From: Chryseobacterium capnotolerans
GTDB taxonomy: Bacteria; Bacteroidota; Bacteroidia; Flavobacteriales; Weeksellaceae
Length of the DNA stretch: 64,000 nucleotides
NCBI RefSeq assembly: GCF_021278965.1
Contig: NZ_CP065589.1
Span: 3,477,001-3,541,000, forward strand
Direction: 5' to 3'
The notes under the pieces are model-generated. The model was not told the DNA's origin. It saw nothing but the letters and a program-made list of their open reading frames with translations, and did no database searches. Of this stretch, positions 55,119 through 63,738 are shown one piece after another. The position numbers and the translations under genes are program-made. Position 1 is the stretch's first letter. Every line of letters begins with the position of its first letter.

Positions 55119-55463
55119 ATGGAAAAAACTTTTGTTTTTGAAACAACTCAATTTGATTATGACTTCATTAATCATATTAAGAGACTTAGAATGGAGAAAG
55201 AAATTTCTCAAGAAAAATTAAGTTTAAAAATGGGCTTAACTAAAAGCTTTGTCGGTAATGTTGAAAATATAAAGGAAAATCATAAATATTCTACACGCCA
55301 TATTGCTTTATTAGCGAAAGCTTTTGGATTTTTAAACATTTCTGAATTAATGAATTTTCCCACACCAAAATATGATAAGATTAAAGTAACTGTGAAGCAG
55401 ATTTATAATGAAAACGGGACCAGAATTGTAGATATTGAGATATTGAAAATTGAACCTCTTTAA
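55119..55463 (+). CDS. XRE-family helix-turn-helix regulator
   Basis: A 114-residue protein with an N-terminal helix-turn-helix (IKRLRMEKEISQEKLSLKMGLTKS region, residues 20-45) and a short C-terminal beta segment (YDKIKVTVKQIYNENGTRIV). It is the first gene of a very AT-rich group and has its own dyad just upstream. It may control the two genes that follow on the same strand, 55 and 134 bp apart. XRE proteins of this size often regulate mobile or defence cargo, but no partner is identified. Confidence 0.8.
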   Translation: MEKTFVFETTQFDYDFINHIKRLRMEKEISQEKLSLKMGLTKSFVGNVENIKENHKYSTRHIALLAKAFGFLNISELMNFPTPKYDKIKVTVKQIYNENGTRIVDIEILKIEPL

Positions 55464-55518
55464 TTTACAGAAACCATAATCTATTCGCAACACAAACTAA
55501 TAATCCAAAACTATATTT

Positions 55519-56151
55519 ATGAATGGAATTAATTTTTCTCCTCAAATTTGGTGGAATGCTATGGATCGAGCTGTCGAATTCGCTAATCATATGGGAAAAG
55601 ATCTAATCCAAGATTTTAACTTCAAAAAATGGTTGCAAACCGGCGCTATTGAGCATAATTGCTTGGAAATTCATCTCGTTGCTCAGTTAGATGACATCCT
55701 CACCGACAAATACGATTATCTGCAAAGTAACGAATATTACCATAGAGTATTTTTTAAAAATATGTATGGAAAAAATATATATGCAAGTACAATTGCAGAT
55801 TTAGAAAGCAAAATGTTTGGTCAGGAAAATCTTCAAATTGAATATGAGTTTGGGGTGGATGCTCTAAATCATTATATAACTATGCATTTTAATAATTGGT
55901 TATTCTTTGGAAAATATGATGATTGGTTTCGTTGGAGAATGTACTATTATTTTTTACTGAATAAACTGGATGATGATCTTAAAAGTATTTATAACTACTA
56001 TTTCAGTATGGTCTTAGGGCAAATCAACTTGCAAACTAATTTCTTCAATTCGATAGAGCATTACAAAAGATTTCGTGATGAGTATGAAGAAATAAATAAA
56101 TACGCGGAGTCATCGTTTTTGTCATATCAGGAAAAAATAAAATTAAAATAA
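55519..56151 (+). CDS. Hypothetical protein, AT-rich cargo
   Basis: A 210-residue soluble protein rich in Tyr, Phe, Trp and Asn (FSPQIWWNAMDRAVEFANH, YYFLLNKLDDDLKSIYNYY). Mostly helical, with no signal peptide or membrane segment. No known motif. Codon use is more AT-biased than the SusC or Mla regions, suggesting recent acquisition together with the XRE gene. It follows that gene by 55 bp. Confidence 0.6.
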   Translation: MNGINFSPQIWWNAMDRAVEFANHMGKDLIQDFNFKKWLQTGAIEHNCLEIHLVAQLDDILTDKYDYLQSNEYYHRVFFKNMYGKNIYASTIADLESKMFGQENLQIEYEFGVDALNHYITMHFNNWLFFGKYDDWFRWRMYYYFLLNKLDDDLKSIYNYYFSMVLGQINLQTNFFNSIEHYKRFRDEYEEINKYAESSFLSYQEKIKLK

Positions 56152-56285
56152 TTGTACACTTATATCAGTTTTAAATACATAATTTAAGTTTGAGCAATTT
56201 GGAATCGAAAGTATTTGAGATATACGATAATTTCTAATTAATTCTCAATCACCTAGGAAATCGTATATTAGATCCAAATAACTTC

Positions 56286-57020
56286 ATGGAAACAAATGAT
56301 AGAGAATTTATAGAGATTGTAGCGGATTATATGGAAGAAATTTCCAATTTTATAATCAATTCGGAAAAATCACGAGAAGGTTCCGAGGAGCAGTACAAGT
56401 TGGCTGAAGCCGAAATTGAAAAGTTACCAGACTTTAAGTTGATATTGGACGGTCTTATGTTGACAATTTCAAAGAATTTCCATACACCTGTTAAGAATCT
56501 TGATGATAATATCTCGTACCAGATTGGTGTATCTGCATCTTATATAAGGACACATTTTTTGATTAACAATTTAATAATGTCCGGTGATATAATTGAAGCA
56601 TCAACTTTAATTAGAAAGCAACTTGAGGCACTCACCAGGCTAATTGAGCTTGAGAAAAAAGAGGTTTCTAAGCTAGAAAAGAAAACACCTAATGTAAATA
56701 ATGTATTTAATAATACCACGAAGGAGTTGTACAGACAACTTTCCGAAATTGCACATTCTGGAAGTAATAATGTCATAAATTTAATATCGCATTTTGACGA
56801 AGGTCACAACCGGGCGGAAGCATCTATTTATCCGAAGTTTACATCACATTCTTTAGAGTGCTATAAATTTCATTGTTTTATTGCACTAGGCTTTTTGGGA
56901 TATTTCATAAAATTTGCAATGAAAGTATATGGTGAGGATTATGAATATGAAGAAGATATAGAAGTATTTTTGGTTCTGATTGACATTCACAAAGAAATTG
57001 ATTTTTTAAATAATAAATGA
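56286..57020 (+). CDS. Helical hypothetical protein, possibly HEPN-like/DUF5677-like
   Basis: A 244-residue, mainly helical protein. The middle (IRTHFLINNLIMSGDIIEAS, TLIRKQLEALTRLIEL, ELYRQLSEIAHSG) resembles the helical bundle of DUF5677/HEPN-type proteins, in which an Arg and a later His face each other; here an Arg in LIRKQ and the His of EIAHSG could fill that role. It has no membrane segment. It could be an RNase-type defence or toxin component, but no matching antitoxin is evident, so this is speculative. Confidence 0.55.
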   Translation: METNDREFIEIVADYMEEISNFIINSEKSREGSEEQYKLAEAEIEKLPDFKLILDGLMLTISKNFHTPVKNLDDNISYQIGVSASYIRTHFLINNLIMSGDIIEASTLIRKQLEALTRLIELEKKEVSKLEKKTPNVNNVFNNTTKELYRQLSEIAHSGSNNVINLISHFDEGHNRAEASIYPKFTSHSLECYKFHCFIALGFLGYFIKFAMKVYGEDYEYEEDIEVFLVLIDIHKEIDFLNNK

Positions 57021-57054
57021 TAATATATTTAAACTTAGGTCAAATTTTTCCAAC

Positions 57055-57084
57055 TTGCAAATAGGAATAAATTTTGTATTTTTG
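57055..57084 (+). promoter_or_regulatory. Bacteroidetes-type promoter (-33 TTG, -7 TATTTTTG)
   Basis: TTG at 57055-57057 and TATTTTTG at 57077-57084 are 19 bp apart, matching the TTG / TAnnTTTG consensus. The -7 element ends 21 bp before the start codon at 57106. Confidence 0.6.
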
Positions 57085-57105
57085 TAAAGCACAATATATT
57101 CTATA

Positions 57106-57246
57106 ATGAAAAAGACGATATCAAAAGGAGAGAAGCTGAACTGGAAACCATTGAGAACAGTAGTTTCTGTAAAGATTTCTGCCGCAGATCTTAAGGGCAG
57201 GAAAGTTGTTGTGTCCGCACACAGTTCTAAAAGAGTGATAAATTAA
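57106..57246 (+). CDS. 46-residue small basic protein
   Basis: ATG 57106 to TAA 57246 encodes MKKTISKGEKLNWKPLRTVV, then SVKISAADLKGRKVV and SAHSSKRVIN. It has a good promoter immediately upstream and purine-rich bases before the start. It is basic, without Cys. It could be a small regulatory or nucleic-acid-binding protein; the family is unknown. It lies 11 bp before the next gene. Confidence 0.5.
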   Translation: MKKTISKGEKLNWKPLRTVVSVKISAADLKGRKVVVSAHSSKRVIN

Positions 57247-57257
57247 ACTTTAAAAAT

Positions 57258-57815
57258 TTGTACGAGTTAAAATTCATACAGAAAGATAATTGTAAAGATG
57301 GTTCCGACCATCTTTTTACATATATATACAAATTCTTCTGTACCGATATTAAACTGCATTATATTATTAGGGCAGAGTATCATAATGGAAATGTAATTGC
57401 TCTCAAATTTTATTGTAAAAAAGACCGGGGAAGCGACTATAAGTACAATAAAATTATTAATAAAAATACTTTCAAAACTGTTGTCAAAATACTAGATACC
57501 TGTATTTCCTTAATTCCGACCTTGCTTGATAAGCATCCTGATTGTAGTTTTGGGTTGTGTTCCGCAAGATCTATCGATTTTTCTAATCCTAAAAAGTTAA
57601 CTGAGCATTTACCAAATAATCAGAGGTTTCGGGTCTATTCTCAGTATATTCAGAGTAAAGTAGGTAACGAGACATTTTCCCATATTGAATATCCATCGAT
57701 CAGCTCATATATGTTACTTAACAACAATGTTCAGGATATTGACAAAGAGGAAAGAAATATTATAGAAATGTTTGAAAGGACTTACAGAACTATTCCTGAC
57801 ATTACAAATCAATAA
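57258..57815 (+). CDS. Hypothetical protein downstream of small basic protein
   Basis: A 185-residue soluble protein that starts at a TTG (57258; no ATG fits) and contains an alternating beta pattern (FTYIYKFFCTDIKLHYIIRA, GNVIALKFYCKKDRG) then helices. Six Cys are spread over the sequence. No recognisable family. It shares the promoter of the small gene upstream and ends 33 bp before the AraC-type gene, so it may belong to that transcript. Confidence 0.5.
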   Translation: MYELKFIQKDNCKDGSDHLFTYIYKFFCTDIKLHYIIRAEYHNGNVIALKFYCKKDRGSDYKYNKIINKNTFKTVVKILDTCISLIPTLLDKHPDCSFGLCSARSIDFSNPKKLTEHLPNNQRFRVYSQYIQSKVGNETFSHIEYPSISSYMLLNNNVQDIDKEERNIIEMFERTYRTIPDITNQ

Positions 57816-57848
57816 TATTTTATAAATTGTTGAATTAAATAAGGAACT

Positions 57849-58723
57849 ATGAAAGCTTACGAAAGTATTAAAGAAATATTATCTTTTTATCAGGTACACT
57901 GTGATGAACCTTACTATATATCTTCAGGAAAACTCATTTTTGAATTCCCAAAAAGACTGTTCCGCATGGATTTTTATGCATTCTGCATCTGTGTTTCCGG
58001 TAGTATTGATTTAGAAATTGATAATCACCATTACAATATATCCCAAAACGGATTCCTGATATCTGCTCCGTCAACAATTATAAAATTTGTAAATACCAGC
58101 AAAGATTTCCGCATGAAGGTTCTATTCTTTGAAAAGAATTTCCTGCTTAAGAACATTTCTAATCCATTTTTTATCGAGAATCTGTCTCTATTCAATAAAA
58201 CTACTTTTAATGTAGTTATTTCCAACGAAGCAAGTAGTAAACACTTAATCAATTTGTTGGAATATCTTCAGCAGCAGACCACGAGGAATGGTCGTTTTAC
58301 AGAAGATATTTTTCGTACTATTATTATTAATATTTTATTGGAAGTTGCAGTTCTAATTGATGAAGGCAGAAAAGACAACGCATATCCCACTCCACAGGAT
58401 AACAATCATATTTTTTTAAATTCAATGAATTGGTGAAAGAAAATATTTTGCAGCATAAGGACGTACAATACTATGCGGACAAGCTATTCATTTCCAACAA
58501 ATATCTTATTCTGATTGTAAAAAAAGCGACCGGCAAAACGCCGCATCAGATTATTGATGAGGCCTTATTAAAAGAGGTTTGCGTTCTGCTCGGCTATCCA
58601 GAAAAAAATATTTCTCAGATTGCTTTTGAAACAGGCTTTAATTCTACCTCTGCATTCGGCCGTTTCTTTAAAAAGCATGCGTCAATATCGCCCCAAAGGT
58701 ACCGAAGACAACAGCATTTTTAA
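57849..58723 (+). CDS. AraC-family transcription regulator (apparent frameshift)
   Basis: A 291-residue regulator once one base is restored to the T7 run at 58411-58417 (NHIFFKFNELVKENILQH). The N-terminal cupin-like sensing domain (MDFYAFCICVSGSIDLEI, NGFLISAPSTIIKF) is followed by the AraC DNA-binding domain (VQYYADKLFISNKYLILIVKKATG, HQIIDEALLKEVCVLLGY, NISQIAFETGFNSTSAFGRFF with PQRYRR). It stands directly upstream of the oleate hydratase gene, which it probably activates; the signal may be a fatty acid or host-derived lipid, which is inference. Confidence 0.87.
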
Positions 58724-58821
58724 AAAGAAATTCCGTATATGATTTTCGAATTTAGGGATACCAAGGAATTAATGTATATCAATACCTTTATCATATAAAA
58801 ATAACCTAAAAAAAATATCAT

Positions 58822-60410
58822 ATGAGCAATTCGAACAAACATGCATATTTCATCGGAGGCGGATTGGCAAGTCTTGCCGGCGCCGTATATCTGTTAGAAG
58901 ACGGAGGCTTTAAAGGCGAAAACATTCACATCATTGAAGCCCTGCCGATTTTGGGCGGTAGCAACGATGGTGCAGGAACTAAAGAAAAAGGGTTCATCTG
59001 TCGTGGCGGGCGTATGCTCAACGAAGAAACCTATGAAAACTTTTGGGAATTAACATCCCGTATCCCTTCTCTGGATGTCCCGAACATTTCCGTAAAAGAC
59101 GAAATTCTGGCATTTGACCACGCGAATCCGACAAATGCAAAAGCGCGGTTGATTGACAAAAACGGAAACATTTTACCTGTAACGGATATGGGTTTCAATA
59201 CTCAGGACCGGATGAAATTTTTGAAATTGTTTTTTGCCGATGAAAATGATTTAGACAACATTACTATTCGTGATTGGTTTGACGATCATTTTTTTACAAC
59301 CAACTTTTGGTATATGTGGCAAACCACTTTTGCCTGGCAGGAATGGAGCAGTATTTTTGAATTTCAACGCTATATGAAACGTATGCTGTTGGAATTTTCA
59401 AGAATCGAAACACTCGAAGGGGTTACCAGAACACCATACAACCAATATGAATCCGTTATCTTACCGTTGAAGGCATTTCTGGACCAGCATAAAGTGGACT
59501 TTTCATTAAGAAAAACCGTTACCGATTTGGATTTTGCCGATGATGATGGCATTACCGTAACGGAAATAGAATGCATCAATGCAGAAGGAAACACAGAGAA
59601 AATAACCGTGAATGAAGGCGATTTGGTATTCTTTACCAACGGATGCATTACAGACAATTCTAATAACGGCGATTATAACACGCCTGCAAAATATTTGCCG
59701 TCAAATCCGCCAAGTTTTGCATTATGGCGTGAAATTGCCAACAAGAAACCCGGCAAGTTGGGTAATCCCGACCCGTTTTTTACCAAACCTGACGAAACAA
59801 AATGGTATTCTTTCACACCAACATTCAAAGGAAATAAATTTCTGAAACTTATTGAAGAATACACTGGCAACAAACCGGGCAGTGGAGCTTTGATGACATT
59901 TAAAGATTCATCGTGGCGAATGTCAATTGTGGTGGCTGCACAACCGCATTTCAAAGCGCAAGGCGATGATACTACTATTCTTTGGGGCTACGGATTATAT
60001 CCAGATGCAGTGGGAGATTATGTGAAAAAGCCGATGATTGATTGCACGGGCGAAGAAATTTTGACAGAGTTGATTCATCATTTGCATTTTGAAAAACACG
60101 AACAGGAAATAAAAGATAGCGTTATCAATGTTATTCCGTGTATGATGCCTTACATCGATGCTTTGTTTCAGCCAAGAGCTAAAAAAGACCGTCCTGCAGT
60201 TGTTCCTGAAGGCAGCACCAACCTGGCTCTTATCAGCCAGTTTGTGGAAATACCGGAAGATATGGTATTCACAGAAGAATATTCGGTTCGTGCAGCACGC
60301 CTTGCGGTCTATACCCTGCTCGGACTCGATAAAAAGTAACACCAGTAACGGAACACTGGAAAAAACCAGACGTGCTGGCAAAAGCCATTCATACCTCTTA
60401 CAGAAATTAA
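58822..60410 (+). CDS. ohyA: Oleate hydratase (MCRA-type FAD fatty-acid hydratase) (apparent frameshift at end)
   Basis: This FAD enzyme adds water to the cis-9 double bond of oleate to form 10-hydroxystearate, detoxifying unsaturated fatty acids. Visible are the dinucleotide fold (YFIGGGLASLAGAVYLLEDGG), GGRMLNEETYENFW, the substrate-region FAWQEWSSIFEFQRYMKRML and FTNGCITDNSNNGDY. One base missing in A5 at 60331-60335 truncates it at 505 residues; restored, it continues VTPVTEHWKKPDVLAKAIHT and ends at 60410, 529 residues. It is shorter than some relatives of about 650. It follows the AraC gene by about 100 bp and precedes lipid-related genes. Confidence 0.92.
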
Positions 60411-60467
60411 ACAAAAAAAATTTTGTTAACGACAATATTAGATTGACAATTTAAATTAATACAAAAA

Positions 60468-61100
60468 ATGAAAAAAATCACACTGGCCATTGCACTTTGT
60501 GCAACTACTTTCGCTGTAAAGGCGCAAATAACGATTGACCCTGAAATAGGTCTGAATTTTAATAAAATAAAGACAGAGGTAGGCGATAATTCTTCCGAAT
60601 CCGATGACTCCAAAACGGGGTTCCGTATCGGGGCAGGCGTTAACATCCCTTTGTCACAAGGTTTCTACGTAAAGCCCGGTTTATTTTACAGCAACAAGGG
60701 CTCAAAAACCGCTACCAGCATCGGAGATTTCAAAACCAGCATGGATTACCTTGAAGTCCCTGTTAATCTCGGATATCAGTATAAAATTGAAGGAGGAAAG
60801 TCCGGAGGAATTTTTGCAGAGGTAGGGCCTTACATCGGATTTGGAGTAAGCGGTAAATATAAAGGAGAGAATATCCCAGTAATCGGTTCTCAGGAAACCG
60901 ACATCAACTTTGGTAGTGGCAGCGATGAAACTAAAGGATTCGATTGGGGATTTAATTTCGGTGCCGGATACGAAACACCTTGGGGAATCTATCTGAAAGG
61001 ACAATATGGCCTGGGATTAGGTAATCTTTCCAATATAGACAACGTAACATCTTATAACCGTGGATGGAATCTTTCATTAGGATATCGAATCTCTCTTTAA
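60468..61100 (+). CDS. Outer-membrane beta-barrel protein (porin-family, PorT-like)
   Basis: A 210-residue protein: signal peptide (MKKITLAIALCATTFAVKA), then alternating strands with aromatic girdles (GIGAGVNIPLSQGFYVKPGL-like, YLEVPVNLGYQYKI, FGFDWGFNFGAGYETPWGIY-like) and a C-terminal strand GWNLSLGYRISL ending in an aromatic-rich pattern, typical of eight-stranded outer-membrane barrels (OmpW/PorT-like). A repeated acidic loop (SSESDDSKTG) is exposed. It lies 57 bp downstream of the hydratase gene and may pass or bind hydrophobic compounds; specificity unknown. Confidence 0.85.
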   Translation: MKKITLAIALCATTFAVKAQITIDPEIGLNFNKIKTEVGDNSSESDDSKTGFRIGAGVNIPLSQGFYVKPGLFYSNKGSKTATSIGDFKTSMDYLEVPVNLGYQYKIEGGKSGGIFAEVGPYIGFGVSGKYKGENIPVIGSQETDINFGSGSDETKGFDWGFNFGAGYETPWGIYLKGQYGLGLGNLSNIDNVTSYNRGWNLSLGYRISL

Positions 61101-61200
61101 TCAATAAAAGAGATTTTGTATAATAACCAATTTATCTAACTTTATTCTGCTCTTACTTTTGTCAAGGGCAGAATTTGTTTTTGTGCAAAACCAACCGACT

Positions 61201-62160
61201 ATGGCAAGGCATACATCAGGCTATATAATCAAGCAGAAAATTGGCAACTCAGGTTCGCACACGCTTTTTTATGAATTATCCGAACCAATAAATGAATCAC
61301 CAAAGGCTACGGTTCTTATTCTCCACGGGATGCAGGAGCATAGCGGTCGTTATAAGGATTTTGCGGAATATCTGGCGAGCAATGGTTTTGCAGTTCTATT
61401 ATATGACCATCTCGGACACGGAAAAACGGCGGAAAATCGGGAAGAACTTGGCTATTTTCAAAAAGAAAATCCCAAGCAGCAACTGATAGACGATGCCGCA
61501 ACGATGGCTGCATTTTTAGAAAACAATTACCCTAACATTCCTCACTTTTTACTAGGTCATTCTATGGGGTCTTTCATTGCAAGATGCTTACTTCAGAATC
61601 AGGAAGCCGATTTTAAAGGCGCAGTCATCGTGGGAACGGGAGGAAAAATCAACGGAATCGGTTTGGCTAAATTTTTCCTGTCCATTAAGAATATTATTGC
61701 CCCAAAACACAGGAGCAAATTCATCAACCAAACTTTTTCAAAAATTAATAATCAACATTTTAAAGGCGAGAAAGATGGCGACCTTACCAGCTGGCTGAGC
61801 CTCAGCAAATCCAACCGTGAATCATTTTGCCGGGACAGCCTATGCGGAGTACCTTTTACCAATAATGGTTTTTACGCATTAGTTTCTCTAAACCAACAGG
61901 CAACGGAAAGAAAATGGGCAGAAAAATTACCAAAAGAATTTCCCTTTCTTTTTGTAAGCGGAGCTGATGATCCGATAGGAGACTTCGCAAAAGGGGTTGA
62001 AAAAACGGTAACACAAATGCAAAAAGATGGATTTACAGATGTTAAAATTAAAATTTATCCTGCTATGCGGCACGAAATACTTAATGAGGATATTAAAGAA
62101 TATGTATATGAAGATATAAGGGATTGGCTCAATAAAAAAATACAGCAATTGGAAAAGTAG
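61201..62160 (+). CDS. Monoacylglycerol-lipase-like alpha/beta hydrolase
   Basis: Start at ATG 61201 (MARHTSGYIIKQKI); the in-frame TTG at 61159 is less likely. The 319-residue protein has the lysophospholipase/MGLL fold: LILHGMQEHSGRYKDFAEYL (oxyanion HGMxEHSxRY), LLYDHLGHGKT, nucleophile Ser in LLGHSMGSFIAR, Asp in VSGADDPIGDFA and His in YPAMRHEILNE. It should release fatty acids from monoacylglycerols or lysophospholipids, which the neighbouring hydratase could then modify. No signal peptide, so likely cytoplasmic. Confidence 0.88.
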   Translation: MARHTSGYIIKQKIGNSGSHTLFYELSEPINESPKATVLILHGMQEHSGRYKDFAEYLASNGFAVLLYDHLGHGKTAENREELGYFQKENPKQQLIDDAATMAAFLENNYPNIPHFLLGHSMGSFIARCLLQNQEADFKGAVIVGTGGKINGIGLAKFFLSIKNIIAPKHRSKFINQTFSKINNQHFKGEKDGDLTSWLSLSKSNRESFCRDSLCGVPFTNNGFYALVSLNQQATERKWAEKLPKEFPFLFVSGADDPIGDFAKGVEKTVTQMQKDGFTDVKIKIYPAMRHEILNEDIKEYVYEDIRDWLNKKIQQLEK

Positions 62161-62196
62161 ACTAAAAATATTTTAATTTAAAAAAATAATTTGTTA

Positions 62197-62958
62197 ATGA
62201 TTAAAATACGTAGTTTTTTACAGGAAACAGGCAATATCACACAGTTTACCAAAAATTACTTTCTATTAGGTTTCCGTCCACCATATGAAATAAAGGAACT
62301 GCTCGCACAATGCTATCTCATAGGTTACAAATCTTTGGGGCTTATTGCCATGACAGGCTTTATCATCGGCTTGGTTCTTACGATGCAGCTGCGGCCAAGC
62401 CTCGTACGCTATGGTGTGGAATCCCAGCTGCCTGTAATGGTAGGCATTGCCATCATCCGTGAAATAGCACCCGTAATCGCCGCTCTCATCTTTGCAGGTA
62501 AAATTGCCAGTAGCATCGGGGCAGAGCTGGGCTCGATGCGGGTTACCGAACAGATAGACGCAATGGAAGTAAGCGGTACACATCCTTTTAAATACCTTGT
62601 TGCCACACGTGTCCTGGCTACAACATTTATGCTTCCCGTACTTATCATCCTGGCGGATGCCATTTCACTATATGGTGCCTGGATAGGTGTTAACATTGGC
62701 GGTACAACTAGCCTGTCACTTTTCTATTCACAGGTTTTTGACTCCTTGGATTTCAGTGACATCATACCAGCTTTTATCAAAAGCTTTTTTTTCGGTTTTG
62801 CAGTGGGAATCGTGGGTGCCTATAAAGGCTATAATGCAGTAAAAGGAACACGGGGCGTGGGGAACGCCGCCAATTCAGCGGTCGTGCTCTCCTCTATCCT
62901 TATCTTCGTTTTGGACCTGATTGCGGTACAGATAACCGGCATTCTCGGATATAATTAA
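62197..62958 (+). CDS. mlaE: MlaE-family ABC permease, lipid transport
   Basis: A 253-residue inner-membrane permease starting at ATG 62197 (a TTG at 62191 is in frame). Characteristic elements are FTKNYFLLGFRPPYEIKEL, a first helix SLGLIAMTGFIIGLVLTMQ, GVESQLPVMVGIAIIREIAP, ELGSMRVTEQIDAMEVSG (the coupling helix toward the ATPase) and TRVLATTFMLPVLIILAD. It forms the membrane part of the Mla phospholipid transporter that keeps outer-membrane asymmetry. First of three genes, 9 bp before the ATPase gene. Confidence 0.92.
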   Translation: MIKIRSFLQETGNITQFTKNYFLLGFRPPYEIKELLAQCYLIGYKSLGLIAMTGFIIGLVLTMQLRPSLVRYGVESQLPVMVGIAIIREIAPVIAALIFAGKIASSIGAELGSMRVTEQIDAMEVSGTHPFKYLVATRVLATTFMLPVLIILADAISLYGAWIGVNIGGTTSLSLFYSQVFDSLDFSDIIPAFIKSFFFGFAVGIVGAYKGYNAVKGTRGVGNAANSAVVLSSILIFVLDLIAVQITGILGYN

Positions 62959-62967
62959 ATCATCATT

Positions 62968-63735
62968 ATGGCGGAAACAAAAACAACAGCAAACGGCAAT
63001 AATGACAATGGACCGGCCATCGTCATTGAAGATATTTATAAAAGCTTTGGTGAAAAAAAAGTGCTTAACGGTTTTAACCTAACGGTCGATAAGAACGAAA
63101 ATGTTGTAGTTCTCGGAAAATCAGGCACGGGAAAATCTGTGCTTATCAAATGTATCGTCCGGCTTTTAACACCTGATAGCGGTAGGATAATGATTTCCGG
63201 GCAGGATATTGTCCAACTGGAAAATCAAGAGCTGGACAAGGCACGCTCAAAAATAGGTTTTCTTTTTCAGGGAAATGCCATCTATGACTCTATGACCATC
63301 CGCGAAAATCTGGAATTCCCTTTAAGAAGACGGTGGTTCCGGCTGAAGCAGGTTGAAATTGACGCACGGGTTGAAGAAGCACTCGATAGTGTGGGGCTTA
63401 AACATACCGTAGACCTTATGCCATCCGAATTGTCGGGAGGGATGCTGAAAAGAATAGCTCTGGCACGTACTGTCATCCTCAAGCCGGAAATCATCCTTTA
63501 TGATGAACCTACCACCGGACTTGATACGGTAACGGCAAAAGAAATAGACAGCCTTATCATGGATATACATAGAAAATACAAAACATCATCAATCATTATC
63601 TCACACGATATGAACTGTGTGAAAAATACGGCTGACAGAGTAGTCTTGCTGCTTGACGGAAAATGCTATGCACAAGGTACTTATCAGGAATTTGAAAGTT
63701 CTGATGACGAAAACATTAAACAATTTTTTGATTAA
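62968..63735 (+). CDS. mlaF: MlaF-family ABC ATPase
   Basis: A 255-residue ATPase with every motif present: Walker A VLGKSGTGKSVLIK, Q-loop IGFLFQGNAIYDS, signature LSGGMLKRIALAR, Walker B ILYDEPTTGLD and the switch His in IIISHDMN. It powers the MlaE permease, in the cytoplasm. The first 16 residues are a polar, Asn/Thr-rich extension. It is followed after 3 bp by the MlaD gene, so the operon order is mlaE-mlaF-mlaD. Confidence 0.93.
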   Translation: MAETKTTANGNNDNGPAIVIEDIYKSFGEKKVLNGFNLTVDKNENVVVLGKSGTGKSVLIKCIVRLLTPDSGRIMISGQDIVQLENQELDKARSKIGFLFQGNAIYDSMTIRENLEFPLRRRWFRLKQVEIDARVEEALDSVGLKHTVDLMPSELSGGMLKRIALARTVILKPEIILYDEPTTGLDTVTAKEIDSLIMDIHRKYKTSSIIISHDMNCVKNTADRVVLLLDGKCYAQGTYQEFESSDDENIKQFFD

Positions 63736-63738
63736 AAT

